This document shows positions 1 through 9,241 of a stretch of DNA of 64,000 nt, piece by piece. The stretch is from positions 26,474 through 90,473 of the forward strand of contig JAJRPF010000029.1 in NCBI GenBank assembly GCA_024280885.1, read 5' to 3'. Position numbers and translations under genes: made by a program. This DNA is from Planctomycetota bacterium (GTDB lineage Bacteria > Planctomycetota > JAJSAM01 > JAJVHW01). Every line of letters starts with the position of its first letter. Positions within the stretch are counted from its first letter, which is position 1. Below the pieces are notes generated by a model. The model saw nothing but the letters and a program-made list of their open reading frames with translations, was not told the DNA's origin and ran no database searches.

Positions 1-2
1 AC

Positions 3-1733
3 GCTACCGGTGCGGTGAAGGCGCGCGGCACGAAGGTGATCTTCGACCCGACGCGCACGCAGAAGAACTTCGAGGACTCGAAGAAGAAGAACACGCTCGT
101 GACCGAGAAGGACAACCCCACCGGGTTCGGATCCTTCCAGGAGTTCACGGTCTTTCTCCCCTCTCCGCCTGAGCTCGAGGTCCTCAAGAACCTCCGCCGC
201 GATCCCATCCTGCAGTCCTTCACTGGCAACTTCCGCACGAACAGCACGTACGACGATCCCGTCGAAGGGCAACCGTCGTTCATCGGCAACTTCGGCACGG
301 GCAAGCTCGGCTTCAACCCGCCTGTCGGTGGCGCAACGGGCCTCGTCGACGAGGACGCGACGATCATCTTCGAGTTCAGCGAGCCGATCGATATCGACAC
401 GCTCGACCCGTCGTCGAGCGTGATCGTCGAGCGCATCGCGATCGGCGAGCAGGTGCCGGGCGTGATCAAGGTCGATCCGAACGAGCCCAGCGGTCGCCGG
501 TTCCTCTTTGTCCCGTCACTTGGGTTCGGTTCCGATGAGGCCAATCAGGCCGGGTGGGACATCCAGGTCACGCTCTCTCGCGAAGTCGCCGACCTGGCAG
601 GCAACCCGCTGAAGCGGCCGAAGGTGTTCCCGGTCTTCCGCACGCGGTACGTGCCCGGTAAGCCCTCTTCCTCGATCCTTTCCGAGGGTTTCGACGGACA
701 GAGCAAGATGGACCCGATCTCCGTCGTCGAGGGCGGCGAGTGGAATACGCTCGAGGTCGGTTTCCTGCTCGGTGGCTTCCCGACGACGTTCCCGAACGTC
801 GATGTCCAATACACGCAAGCCAGCACGGGCCTCACGAGCCTCGTGCGCACTCGCGTCGTCGAGCCGCTCGTGGCCGAGAGCGTGCCGTCCACCGGTGGCG
901 GTGGATGCGCGGCGGTCCCGATGGGGTCGCGCGTGCAGATGCTCTACGTGCCGGCTGATGTCGGCGATCCCGCCGCAATCGTCGGTGTCGGCTGGGGCCC
1001 GTCGTCCAACGCGCTCTTCGCCGCGACGCACCCGAGTATTACGATCCGCCTGGGCCACACATCGGTTCAGTCGCTCGGCACCGACTGGGAAGCGAACGTC
1101 AATCTCGGCACAGCGCAACTCCTCTACGACGGCGAGTACTCGATCCCTCAGGCGCTGAACATCAATCCTCCAGGCCTCGATACGGGCTACTGGGACTGGC
1201 CCACGTTCAAGTCGCCGTTCGAGTACAACGGCATCAATAACGTGGTCTTCGACGCCAAGGCCGAGGGTGGCAACAACTGCCAGATCCTGCGCGTAGCGTT
1301 CATCCCGGCTGGTGTCTCGTTCCCCACTCGGCGCGCCGTCTCGCGCAATGCTGAGTCGGGTACGGCCTCGTTCGCAACCGATGCCGTGATCTATGACATC
1401 CGGTTCCGGAAGCGCCGCCGCACGACCCGTGCGACATCCCTCTACTACGAACTTGCTGCTGACAACCCGCTCTTCGCGACACCGATCGTGTCGCCGAGTG
1501 GTCAGTCCGGCGGTGTTCAGGTCGTCCTCGAACTCGATGGCGCGCAGGGCAAGCCCGATCCGTTCAACCCGGGCGGTTTCATCCCCGACGCCAGCACTGC
1601 GACTGGCTGGGTCACCGATCCGTCGCTGGTCGACGGCAATCGCTTCGTTCGGTTCCGCGTCTCGATGATCTCGAACCTATCGACGAACCAGTCCGCGCGA
1701 ATCTCGAGCGTGCAGGTTCCCTACCAATTCTGA
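3..1733 (+). CDS. Surface protein with SbsA-type Ig-like region, 5' end outside window
   Basis: The reading frame is open to the left edge (the codons before the GTG at 15 carry no stop), so the N-terminus is missing and this is a partial gene. Around residues 100-215 there is a bacterial Ig-like (Big_5/SbsA type) pattern: DEDATIIFEFSEPID followed by a hydrophobic strand series and DLAGNPL, typical of 'extreme value' Ig domains in secreted proteins. The remainder is beta-rich without recognised catalytic motifs. The C-terminus (NRFVRFRVSM...ISSVQVPYQF) resembles the C-terminus of the next gene (RRFLQFRVEF...ERIAIAIELQ), so the two appear paralogous. Role inferred: cell-surface or extracellular structural protein. 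The stop codon lies inside the first unit of a 15-bp tandem repeat. Confidence 0.75.
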   Translation, partial: ATGAVKARGTKVIFDPTRTQKNFEDSKKKNTLVTEKDNPTGFGSFQEFTVFLPSPPELEVLKNLRRDPILQSFTGNFRTNSTYDDPVEGQPSFIGNFGTGKLGFNPPVGGATGLVDEDATIIFEFSEPIDIDTLDPSSSVIVERIAIGEQVPGVIKVDPNEPSGRRFLFVPSLGFGSDEANQAGWDIQVTLSREVADLAGNPLKRPKVFPVFRTRYVPGKPSSSILSEGFDGQSKMDPISVVEGGEWNTLEVGFLLGGFPTTFPNVDVQYTQASTGLTSLVRTRVVEPLVAESVPSTGGGGCAAVPMGSRVQMLYVPADVGDPAAIVGVGWGPSSNALFAATHPSITIRLGHTSVQSLGTDWEANVNLGTAQLLYDGEYSIPQALNINPPGLDTGYWDWPTFKSPFEYNGINNVVFDAKAEGGNNCQILRVAFIPAGVSFPTRRAVSRNAESGTASFATDAVIYDIRFRKRRRTTRATSLYYELAADNPLFATPIVSPSGQSGGVQVVLELDGAQGKPDPFNPGGFIPDASTATGWVTDPSLVDGNRFVRFRVSMISNLSTNQSARISSVQVPYQF

Positions 1734-1790
1734 TACATACAGCCCTGATACAGACAGCCCTGATACACGCAGCCCTGATACACGCAGCCC
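1731..1790. repeat. Four tandem copies of a 15-bp repeat across the stop codon
   Basis: Four consecutive 15-bp units of the form TGATACacgCAGCCC start exactly at the stop codon of the upstream gene (first TGA = stop). Units 3 and 4 are identical; units 1 and 2 differ at two positions. A small nested hairpin (GCCCA/TGGGC enclosing CGGGA/TCCCG) lies at 1787-1817, followed by a T-run at about 1833, too far away for a standard intrinsic terminator. Confidence 0.9.
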
Positions 1791-2194
1791 AACGACGGGA
1801 CATCCCGGTAGCTGGGCAGCCCAACCACTTACATTTTTGACTGACTGAGAGACAGCCGCTGGTGGCGTCGCCTGCCGTCCGGATCAATTCCGGCATTGCG
1901 ATCGATCGTCGCCAACGACTCCTGACACCCTGATCCCAGCGGCCTCGATATGGAGGCTGGTTTCTTGGTGTTGGGCGGGCCTCGGAGGCTCGGTCGAACG
2001 ATACGGCGAGGGGCCGCCTGAAGAGCAGGCGACCCCGACTGGAAGACATAGTGAACGTTCCCGGTACGCGGCCCGAGGTGGGACGCTGACCGAGCGTGAA
2101 GAGATGGCGCGATCATCGCAGCTCGAAGTGCGAGCAAAGGGGGGTGGCCGGAACGGCCGCCTGCGCCATGTTTTCTCGCAGCACTGGAGGTCTC
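1791..2194. other. Intergenic region, no gene recognised
   Basis: This 400-bp gap lies between the two surface-protein genes. It holds a hairpin at about 2010-2035 (GCCTG/CAGGC with outer G/C pairs) and a small one at 2146-2158 (GGCCG-GAA-CGGCC), shortly before the Shine-Dalgarno of the next gene. No reading frame here has a convincing start and composition. The structured leader could be regulatory, but I do not recognise a known riboswitch family. Confidence 0.5.
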
Positions 2195-5100
2195 ATGCAG
2201 AGTTCGGAGAAGCAGCGGATCCAGCGCCTCGGCAGCGCGTTGCTCTATAGCGGCGCCCTGGTCACAGGAATGGCGTTCGGGACGTTTTCACTCGTCAGCC
2301 CCTCGGCCCCGGTTGACGCGGGCGAGCGCAACTACGTAAAGAGCGCGTCTCACGACGCGATCGCTGGCGTGCGGCTCGACGAAGAGATCACGATCCGGTT
2401 CAACTCGGAGGTCCTGCGCAATAGCGTCGGTCCCGACACGATCCTGATCCGCACCGGCACCGGCAACACGGAGCAGGCGCGCGGGAATTTCATCACCGGC
2501 AAGTTCATGTACGACAAGTCGACGCAGCGGCGCGTTGTCGTCAGGCCGGAGGCGATCCGCGAGTATTTCCAGCTGATCAAGGGCTTCTCGCGCAGCGACG
2601 CGCAACGGAAGACTGATCGCCTGCTCAAGAACATCGAGCGCTCCGGGCGGTTCCGTCGCCTCGACAAGATCGACAAGGCACTCGTGCGCTTCTTCGGTCC
2701 GTCGTACGGAGCAGGCACGCGCCTCGACAGGGATGGCGAGAACGATGCCGTGACCGGCGTCTATCCGCCGCAGCTGCTCGAGGGCGACTCGCTCCAGCCG
2801 TATCGCGATCGGATTGCCGGCGACGACGCGCTCTACGAGGACTACCTGGTCAACGGCAACATCGATGCCTTCGCCGAGTTGCAGTCCAACAGCGAGTACG
2901 AGCGCTTCTTCCACGAAGTCGATCCCGCAACGGGAGTCCCGAACCCCGACTCCGTCCTCCGCGAGCGCGAGTACCGTCGCGTCCTGATCAACCGTCGCAA
3001 TGAGAAGCGCGTGATTTTCGTGCCGGAAATCCCGATCCGTTCCGATCTGGCGGACAGCGGTTTCGTCGCGGCGCAGGCGTATTCGATCATCATCCCGGCC
3101 TCGCAGCCGGGTGTCTTCAACACCGTCCTCACGAAGAACGGCCGGCGCCCGCTGCTGCAGCGCGATGGACGCGATTTCAGCACGCTCTTCACGACGGTCG
3201 CTGGCTCCTCGACGTCCAACCTTCTCTATCTCGGTGGTGAGGCCCGTTCGGGCGTCGCTTCTCTGCAGAAGCCGCGTGTCGTGACCATGACGCCGCCGAA
3301 CGGCGAGGCGTTCGTCGATGCGACGACGGACTGGGAGGACCCGGACAACCAGTTCGAGATCCCGATCGCCGCGCGCAAGACGTTCACGGTGCGGCTGCGC
3401 TTCGCTCAGCCCATCGACCCGCGCACGGTCAGCCCGGATAACTTCACGATCACCAAGCGCAAGACCAAGCCCGGCACGGACGACGAACGCGACGTATTCG
3501 TCCCGGTCGCGGTCGGCACGTTCTTGAACCAGACGCGCAAGGGCATCGTCGAGGTCGAAGTCACGCCCGCGACGAACCTCGATCCCGAGAGTCAGTACGA
3601 GGTCATCGCCTCCGGCAACATCCGCACACTCGGTTCGCTCTCCGACGGTTCGCCGTCGCGACTCGGGCAGGACTTCAAGGCCTCGTTCATCGTCGGCCCG
3701 GGCCCGATCCCGCTCAACCGCATCGAGGTGAACTTCACGGCCACCGAGCCGGTCAGCCCCGCGGACCCGACCAACCCGGATACCCTCGGCCAGCAGACGA
3801 CTGCGTTGTGGGGCGCTCCTGCGCTCTTCGATCCCGAGGGGTCAGGAAAGCTGGTTGCCGCGTTCATGCCCTTCTTGGGCTACGGCGAGGGCGCACCTTC
3901 CGATCCGGTGAACCCCGACCCGGATGCACCTCCGGTGACGGATCTCGTGCTCAACGCGGGCGAGTCGATCACGTGGGTGACCGAGGGGCTCGACCCTGGC
4001 GACACCCCGACGTTCGGCAAGCAGCTCGAGTACGAGTACCGCAGCGTGCAATTGAGTTTCGCCACGGGTAACGCGATGGGGCGGTTCCCGCTCGTCATTC
4101 GCTCGCAGCAAAGTATCGTTCTGACGAGTTCGTCGATCTTCGCCGACGGTCAGCCTGGTGCGACGGGCTTCTCCAACACGGATATCGTGGCCGGCGGCCC
4201 GACGGGCGGCCTGGGCGGTCTCTCCGGCGCGGGTGGCTTCCGCGGAGGCGACGGCGCGTTCGCTCCTCTCACCGATCTGAGTGGTGACGCGATCCTCGAT
4301 GAATTCGGTCGCTTCCAATTCGATCCGGCGAAGTTCGACGGCGTCGATGGCTTCCCGACCGTGCTCCCCGGTGGTCAGTCCGATGGCGGCGCCGGTTCCG
4401 GCGGCTTCAGTGGTGACCAGGAAGGCATGACAGCCACCGACCCGGGCACCGGGGCTCCGGTCCCCGAGGCGAGCCCGCTGCGCACGCGTGAAGCGGGCGG
4501 CGGCGGCGGCCACGCTCTGGCCGGCGGCGACGGCGCTGCGAACGGCGGCACCGGGAACACCCACCCGGGCGGCTATCTTGGTGGCCGTGGTGGGCCTGCG
4601 TTCGGCTCCGTAGATATGTCGGATCAGCCTCTGAACGCCAAGGGCGCACCGGTGCTCGTGGTCGGTGGCGCTGGCGGCGGCGGTGGCGGTGGCGAAGACG
4701 ATGCGCCGGGCGGTCTGGTCGGCGACGGTAACGTCGGTCCCGAGGACTCGGGCGGCGGCGGTGGCGGCGGCGGCGGTGGCGGCATTCAGCTCGTCGCACG
4801 CGACGACATCAAACTCGACTCCAGCATCCTGGACGCGTCCGGCGGTATTGGCGGACGCACGTTCGATGCGGCACTGGCCGACATCGGTGAGGGTGCTCCT
4901 GGTGGCTGCGGCGCAGGCGGCACCATCTGGCTGCAGTGCTTCGGCGACATCCTGATCCAGAACGGATCGACCGTTGACGCCTCCGGTGGTGTCGGTAACC
5001 CGACGAATAACATCGGTTCGACGAACCCTGATCCGCCCGACACGGGTGTTGTCACGGGTCTCGGTGGTGTGGGTGGCGATGGCTACACGCGCTTCGAGGA

Positions 5101-5578
5101 CTCCGACGGTCAGGCCGTGGTGGTTGGCTCGCAAATCCTTGGCGTTCGCCAGGACGCGACGTTCCGCCCTGTGTTCGGCCCCGAAGGCGTGGTCGGCGAC
5201 TACCTGGCGCACGCGGGTTCTCCGATGGTCGTGGACACGAGCGAGGCGTACTCGCCTTGGTTCAACTCACAGCTCGATACCCCGAGCTACGTCGCGCTCT
5301 TCGACGATCCGCTCACCCCGGAACTCGAGGGTACCAAGATCGAGAAGTTCGGGCACTCGGTTGACATCTTGGTGCGCGCGGCGCCTGGAGATCCTGACAA
5401 CGCCGGAAGTCCGCTCATCGAGCTGGCGACGGCGTGGACACCGCTTGCGGACGTCTCGTCGATCTCCGATCGTCGTTTCCTCCAGTTCCGAGTCGAGTTC
5501 GTGATGAAGCTCTCGTACACGTTCGACCAGCCGCGTCCGTTCGTGGAGCGGATCGCGATCGCGATCGAACTCCAGTAG
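2195..5578 (+). CDS. Large secreted Ig-like, glycine-rich surface protein
   Basis: The start is the ATG at 2195, preceded by GGAGG at 2186-2190; the same frame is open upstream but without ribosome-site support. Product is 1127 aa. Residues 1-43 look like a signal peptide (hydrophobic LLYSGALVTGMAFG). Ig-like SbsA-type segments occur near residues 45-100 (VRLDEEITIRFNSEV) and 390-520 (ARKTFTVRLRFAQPID, ending in LDPESQYEVIASG). Residues about 665-970 are extremely glycine-rich, with runs of 7-11 Gly mixed with short hydrophobic motifs (IQLVARDDIKLDSSILDASG), as in long beta-helical or PGRS-like exported proteins. The C-terminal ~100 residues resemble the end of the upstream gene. No enzyme motif is seen. 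Likely an outer-surface structural or adhesive protein; the family-level function is unknown. A strong terminator follows at 5639. Confidence 0.85.
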   Translation: MQSSEKQRIQRLGSALLYSGALVTGMAFGTFSLVSPSAPVDAGERNYVKSASHDAIAGVRLDEEITIRFNSEVLRNSVGPDTILIRTGTGNTEQARGNFITGKFMYDKSTQRRVVVRPEAIREYFQLIKGFSRSDAQRKTDRLLKNIERSGRFRRLDKIDKALVRFFGPSYGAGTRLDRDGENDAVTGVYPPQLLEGDSLQPYRDRIAGDDALYEDYLVNGNIDAFAELQSNSEYERFFHEVDPATGVPNPDSVLREREYRRVLINRRNEKRVIFVPEIPIRSDLADSGFVAAQAYSIIIPASQPGVFNTVLTKNGRRPLLQRDGRDFSTLFTTVAGSSTSNLLYLGGEARSGVASLQKPRVVTMTPPNGEAFVDATTDWEDPDNQFEIPIAARKTFTVRLRFAQPIDPRTVSPDNFTITKRKTKPGTDDERDVFVPVAVGTFLNQTRKGIVEVEVTPATNLDPESQYEVIASGNIRTLGSLSDGSPSRLGQDFKASFIVGPGPIPLNRIEVNFTATEPVSPADPTNPDTLGQQTTALWGAPALFDPEGSGKLVAAFMPFLGYGEGAPSDPVNPDPDAPPVTDLVLNAGESITWVTEGLDPGDTPTFGKQLEYEYRSVQLSFATGNAMGRFPLVIRSQQSIVLTSSSIFADGQPGATGFSNTDIVAGGPTGGLGGLSGAGGFRGGDGAFAPLTDLSGDAILDEFGRFQFDPAKFDGVDGFPTVLPGGQSDGGAGSGGFSGDQEGMTATDPGTGAPVPEASPLRTREAGGGGGHALAGGDGAANGGTGNTHPGGYLGGRGGPAFGSVDMSDQPLNAKGAPVLVVGGAGGGGGGGEDDAPGGLVGDGNVGPEDSGGGGGGGGGGGIQLVARDDIKLDSSILDASGGIGGRTFDAALADIGEGAPGGCGAGGTIWLQCFGDILIQNGSTVDASGGVGNPTNNIGSTNPDPPDTGVVTGLGGVGGDGYTRFEDSDGQAVVVGSQILGVRQDATFRPVFGPEGVVGDYLAHAGSPMVVDTSEAYSPWFNSQLDTPSYVALFDDPLTPELEGTKIEKFGHSVDILVRAAPGDPDNAGSPLIELATAWTPLADVSSISDRRFLQFRVEFVMKLSYTFDQPRPFVERIAIAIELQ

Positions 5579-5638
5579 GGCTTTGCCCAGTAAGGCCGCG
5601 CAACGTCGTCGAGACGGCGTCACGTAGCTGACCGAAAT

Positions 5639-5668
5639 GGGCGTTCTCTTTCGAGGGGACGCCCTTTT
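5639..5668 (+). terminator. Intrinsic terminator with TTCG loop
   Basis: An 11-bp stem (GGGCGT plus TCTCT pairing with AGGGG plus ACGCCC, some G-T pairs) closes on a TTCG tetraloop and is followed by TTTT. It lies 60 nt after the surface-protein stop. An ATG at 5637 falls inside it and is therefore not a credible start for the next gene. Confidence 0.85.
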
Positions 5669-5752
5669 CGATTCCGACCTCTCATCGGGCCGAACGGCGT
5701 CGAATTCGGTGTGGCAGCCGAGCGAGAGGGGCGGACGCCGCGGCGCGTTCCG

Positions 5753-5758
5753 TAGAAT
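5753..5758 (+). promoter_or_regulatory. -10 element (TAGAAT) of a probable leaderless transcript
   Basis: TAGAAT lies exactly 7 nt before the ATG at 5766, so transcription would begin at or next to the start codon. No recognisable -35 is present. The same TANNNT-N7-start layout recurs at five other genes in the window. Confidence 0.55.
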
Positions 5759-5765
5759 GGCTAGG

Positions 5766-6806
5766 ATGGCATCGCGCTTGCGAAGAGCGGTGTACGTACC
5801 CGAGGAGACAGAGAGCGTGCGACGTGTGCCCGGAACAGTGGAGCGGCGGATGGCGAGTTGGATCGCCTCGTTCGGTGCTCGCTACTACCTCGGGAAACCC
5901 GACGTTCGTGAACTCCTTGAGGTGAAGTTCCCGACCGTGGATTCCGTGGGCCACGCGCTCCGCAATGAGTGGGCGTTCCGGTCTCGGAGCCGCCGTTCGC
6001 ATCTCCTCACGAGTGTCAATCTCGAGTTGACGAATCACTGCAACCTGAGTTGCACGATTTGCCCGGTCAACACCACGATGCGTCGCGCGAAGGGTTTCAT
6101 GGATCCGGCGCTCTTCCGGCGCGTGATCGACGAGAACCCACAACTCGATTTCGTCCTGGCGTTTCAGTGGGGCGAGCCGCTCCTGCACCCGAATTTCTTC
6201 GAGCTCGTCCGCTACGCGTCCGACCGCGGCGTCCGGACGATGATCACTTCGAACGGTACGCACCTCTCCGAGGAGAAGCGTCGCGAGCTCCTGGCGTGCG
6301 GCCTCGATCGGATCACCTTCTCGGTTGACGGAGACCGCGACACGCATCGAGCGATCCGTAACTACGATCTCGATGTGCTGCGGGCTGACATCCAGGCACT
6401 TGTCGTCGAGCGTGACGCCGCGGGCTCCTCGCTCCGGGTCGACATCTCGATGGTTGTCGATGAAGCGACCGAAGGTGCTCTTGATGGGTACTTCGTCGAA
6501 TGGCGCGGCATCGCGGATCGCGTGCAGGCGATCCCGCGCATGATGGCGGAGACGCGGACCACACCGTGCCGCGAGCTGTGGCGCGGCGCTCTCATCGTTC
6601 TGTGGGACGGTCGCGTCACGACGTGCTGCGTCGATAGCGAGGGGCTGTTGACGCTCGGTAACGCGCACGAAGAGAGCTTGATCGACGTCTTCAACGGCGA
6701 ACGGATGCAGGCACTCCGGCACGCCCATGCGACGCGAGGGTTTCCCGATCTCTGCGCGACCTGTGGCGAGTACGAACACCCGAGCGTCTCGAAGAGGTTC
6801 CGATGA
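5766..6806 (+). CDS. Radical SAM/SPASM-type protein 1
   Basis: A 346-aa radical SAM enzyme. The iron-sulfur cluster motif CX3CX2C is C92-C96-C99 (NHCNLSCTICP). GEPLLHPN, ITSNGTHL and ITFSVDGD are the usual SAM-binding and barrel motifs. The C-terminal part has SPASM-like cysteines: a Cys, 13 residues, Gly, 4 residues, CC (WDGRVTTCC), and a final CATC. SPASM proteins bind an auxiliary Fe-S cluster and often modify peptides or small substrates; the substrate here is unknown. I chose the ATG at 5766 because of the TAGAAT box 7 nt upstream. ATG 5850, with GGAG 6 nt upstream, is an alternative. It is the first gene of a packed cluster and overlaps the next gene by 4 bases. Confidence 0.85.
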   Translation: MASRLRRAVYVPEETESVRRVPGTVERRMASWIASFGARYYLGKPDVRELLEVKFPTVDSVGHALRNEWAFRSRSRRSHLLTSVNLELTNHCNLSCTICPVNTTMRRAKGFMDPALFRRVIDENPQLDFVLAFQWGEPLLHPNFFELVRYASDRGVRTMITSNGTHLSEEKRRELLACGLDRITFSVDGDRDTHRAIRNYDLDVLRADIQALVVERDAAGSSLRVDISMVVDEATEGALDGYFVEWRGIADRVQAIPRMMAETRTTPCRELWRGALIVLWDGRVTTCCVDSEGLLTLGNAHEESLIDVFNGERMQALRHAHATRGFPDLCATCGEYEHPSVSKRFR

Positions 6807-7945
6807 GGCGTCAGTATCTCGACGTCGTCACCTCGCGGCTGCGCTCGGGCGGCTGGACGTCCGTTCTGGACGCGGGTCTCAAGGCGCTCGGTCCGCTCTT
6901 CCCCGGGGGCTCGGGTCGGCCGGAAGCCGGTCCGATCCTCGGGACCGTGATCCTCTCGTACGTGTGTAACTACAATTGTGGATTCTGCGAGTTGCCACAG
7001 CGCTTCGTGCGACGACGGGGTGAGGGGTGGTCCGAGTTCGACACGGCGGGCTGGAAGTCCGTCCTACGCGGCTTCGCGGCACTGCGTACGACCGGCATCG
7101 GCTTCACGGGCGGCGAGCCGTTCTTGCGCGCCGACTGTGCGGAACTCCTGGAGTACTCGCTCTCGCTGGGGATGGTCACGCACGTCAATACGAATGCGCA
7201 CCTGCTTGACGACGCGCTGGTCGATCGGCTGACTGCGATGGGATTGGACTCGGTGAACGTCTCGCTCGACGGCTCCGATGCGGCTACCCACGACCGGCTG
7301 CGGGGGCATCGCGGTTCGTTCGAGCGCGTGACGGACCGCATCGCGGCTCTTGCGCGTGCGCGCGATCTGCAAGCGAGTTCCGGTCGACGCACGCGGATCG
7401 GGATCACATGTGTCCTGACACCCGACAACGCGGAGCAAGTGGAGGAGCTTGCCGATCTCGCGGAGTCGCTCGGTGCCGATTCGCTCGGCTTTATTCCGAT
7501 GCACGAACTTCACGACGGTGACGATCTCGCCGACGTGGCACCGGAGCGATCGTGGGCGGCGAAGATGGAGCGCGCGACCACGGATCTACGACGGTTGCGG
7601 CGCGAGCGCTCGATCATCGAGAACAGCGACGCCTACCTCTCCCTCTTTCCGCGGTGCTTCGCAGGCAAGCCCTCGCCGCTGCGTTGCCACGCGCCTTCGA
7701 CGTCGATGGTTGTTGACGCGTACGGACGCGTGTTCCCATGCGTGCCGCTCTCCGAGGTGGACCGCCCGATCGCACGCATTCGCGGCGAGGACCTGGCAGC
7801 GTTCTGGAAGTCGGAGACATACGCACTCGAGCGCCGTCGTCTCAGCGGGTGCACAGCCTGCTACTGGAACTGTCACACCGAGATGAACCTGCTCTGGCAG
7901 CGGCCGACCGGCGGGCGCCGTTCGCGCGATGTGGCGGGACTCTGA
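6803..7945 (+). CDS. Radical SAM/SPASM-type protein 2
   Basis: A 380-aa radical SAM protein starting in an ATGA overlap with the preceding gene, with AGAGG just upstream. The cluster motif is C55-C59-C62 (VCNYNCGFCELP). GFTGGEPFLR is the classic GGEP motif, and VNVSLDGSD follows in the barrel. The C-terminal region contains CFAG, RCHAPS, a Gly-Arg-Val-Phe-Pro-Cys segment and CTACYWNC (CX2CX3C), matching an auxiliary-cluster SPASM/Twitch domain. The substrate cannot be told from sequence. Its position between another radical SAM gene and a GT9 glycosyltransferase suggests modification of a surface glycan or a secreted product; that is inference. Confidence 0.88.
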   Translation: MRRQYLDVVTSRLRSGGWTSVLDAGLKALGPLFPGGSGRPEAGPILGTVILSYVCNYNCGFCELPQRFVRRRGEGWSEFDTAGWKSVLRGFAALRTTGIGFTGGEPFLRADCAELLEYSLSLGMVTHVNTNAHLLDDALVDRLTAMGLDSVNVSLDGSDAATHDRLRGHRGSFERVTDRIAALARARDLQASSGRRTRIGITCVLTPDNAEQVEELADLAESLGADSLGFIPMHELHDGDDLADVAPERSWAAKMERATTDLRRLRRERSIIENSDAYLSLFPRCFAGKPSPLRCHAPSTSMVVDAYGRVFPCVPLSEVDRPIARIRGEDLAAFWKSETYALERRRLSGCTACYWNCHTEMNLLWQRPTGGRRSRDVAGL

Positions 7946-7946
7946 G

Positions 7947-9236
7947 ATGAACCTCTCGCTTGCCAAGACAATCGACCGGTACGCGGGGATGGCGATCTGC
8001 CGGGTTCTGGCATGGCTCCGGGCGCTGCGAGAGCTCTTCGCGACGCAGGGCGATTTGCCCGAGCCCGCGACGCTGCTCCTGGTGAAGTTCTGGGGGCTTG
8101 GCAATATCGTTCTGCTCCTGCCGGTCGTGCGCTCGTTGCGCAAGCGCTTCCCCGATGCGCGCATCGTCTTTCTGACGCTTGCCCGCAATCGTGACCTGCT
8201 CGAGCAGTGCGACGACGTCGACGTGCGGCTCTACGTACGCGACGAGAGTGCGCTGGCACTCCTCGTTTCGTTGCTCTCGGCCATCCGCGCGGCGCGCAAG
8301 GAACGTCCCGATCTCTGTGTCGATTTCGAGCAGTTCGCGCGCGCATCGGTCATCTTCGCGGAACTCTCCGGCGCGCAGCAGATCGTCGGCCTGGATACGC
8401 CCGGTCAGCGCGGGCGCGCGTTGCTGCACCACAAGTCCGTTCGCTATGACGACACGCAGCACATGGGACAGACGTATCTCGATCTCGCCCGCGCCGCCGG
8501 AGTGCCGCAGCGGACCTACCGTCCGCTTGCACCGCGCGTCACGCCGTCGGGGGTTGCACAGGTCGAAGCGCTCTTCGCCGCCGCTCGTGACGCGGAACAC
8601 GGTGCCGACGGCGATCGGGTGGAACGCGTCGTCGTCGCGGGCAGTCGCACGCGACCGCTCGTCGTCGTTCACCCCGGCTCTGGCGACAACTTTCAGGGGC
8701 GCCGGTGGCCCGTGGCGTCGTTCTCACAATTGGCGGATCGCCTCATCGAGCGCGAGGGCGCGCGGATCGTGGTCACGGGCACGTCAGCCGAGGCTGACTT
8801 GACCGCTCGGATCGTGGCCGGGATGCGGCACGGGGATGAGGTGATCGATGCGGCGGGGGCGCTCGACGTCGCCGGCCTCGTCGCGCTCCTCGCGCAGTCC
8901 ACGTTGCTGGTCACGAACGATACGGCGCCGGTCCACATCGGCTCGTCACTCGGCATTCCAGTGTTCGCATTCTTCGGTCCGAATACGCCGCGTCTCTATG
9001 GCCCGCTCTCGTCGGGCAGCCACGCGTTCTACCGCGCGCTTCCGTGCAGCCCGTGTCTCACGAACTCGAACTACAAGACTTCGCCCTGCCGGATGCCGGT
9101 CTGTATCCGGGACATCACGGTGGATGAGGTCGCGCTTCGGATTCGTGCGCATCGCGTTGAGCGGCCTCATGGGGTGCTCCGAGATGGGGAACGCGGCGAT
9201 CAGTCGAGGCGCGGTCGAAGATCCGGGACCGCGTAG
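7947..9236 (+). CDS. Glycosyltransferase family 9 (heptosyltransferase-like)
   Basis: A 429-aa GT-B glycosyltransferase of the ADP-heptose:LPS heptosyltransferase family. Near the N-terminus, LLLVKFWGLGNIVLLLPVV matches the family's first Rossmann motif. The C-terminal half holds VVVHPGSGDNFQGRRWP and VTNDTAPVHIGSSLGIPV, then FGPNTPRLYGPL, the nucleotide-sugar binding signature. A cysteine pair set, CSPCLTN and SPCRMPVC, near the end is a feature of many GT9 proteins. The family acts at the cytoplasmic face of the inner membrane, adding heptose or a related sugar to lipid A core or another glycan. The start ATG immediately follows the previous stop. The ATPase-free, radical-SAM-rich neighbourhood is unusual for a core-LPS gene. 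Confidence 0.9.
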   Translation: MNLSLAKTIDRYAGMAICRVLAWLRALRELFATQGDLPEPATLLLVKFWGLGNIVLLLPVVRSLRKRFPDARIVFLTLARNRDLLEQCDDVDVRLYVRDESALALLVSLLSAIRAARKERPDLCVDFEQFARASVIFAELSGAQQIVGLDTPGQRGRALLHHKSVRYDDTQHMGQTYLDLARAAGVPQRTYRPLAPRVTPSGVAQVEALFAAARDAEHGADGDRVERVVVAGSRTRPLVVVHPGSGDNFQGRRWPVASFSQLADRLIEREGARIVVTGTSAEADLTARIVAGMRHGDEVIDAAGALDVAGLVALLAQSTLLVTNDTAPVHIGSSLGIPVFAFFGPNTPRLYGPLSSGSHAFYRALPCSPCLTNSNYKTSPCRMPVCIRDITVDEVALRIRAHRVERPHGVLRDGERGDQSRRGRRSGTA

Positions 9237-9241
9237 CTCAC

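Noticed and set aside
1731..1790. CRISPR-like array
   Set aside because: 15-bp units are adjacent without spacers, so it is a plain tandem repeat.
1791..2194. Known riboswitch (c-di-GMP class considered)
   Set aside because: The GCAAA-like bases before the ribosome site do not match the conserved core of any family I could test by eye.
3842..5212. Long minus-strand reading frame (456 codons) opposite the glycine-rich gene
   Set aside because: Complement of a GGC-rich coding region; rich in Ala/Arg/Thr with no motifs. A shadow of the plus-strand gene.
5637..5765. N-terminal extension of the first radical SAM gene to ATG 5637
   Set aside because: That ATG lies inside the terminator hairpin at 5639-5668; a start at 5766 or 5850 is better supported.
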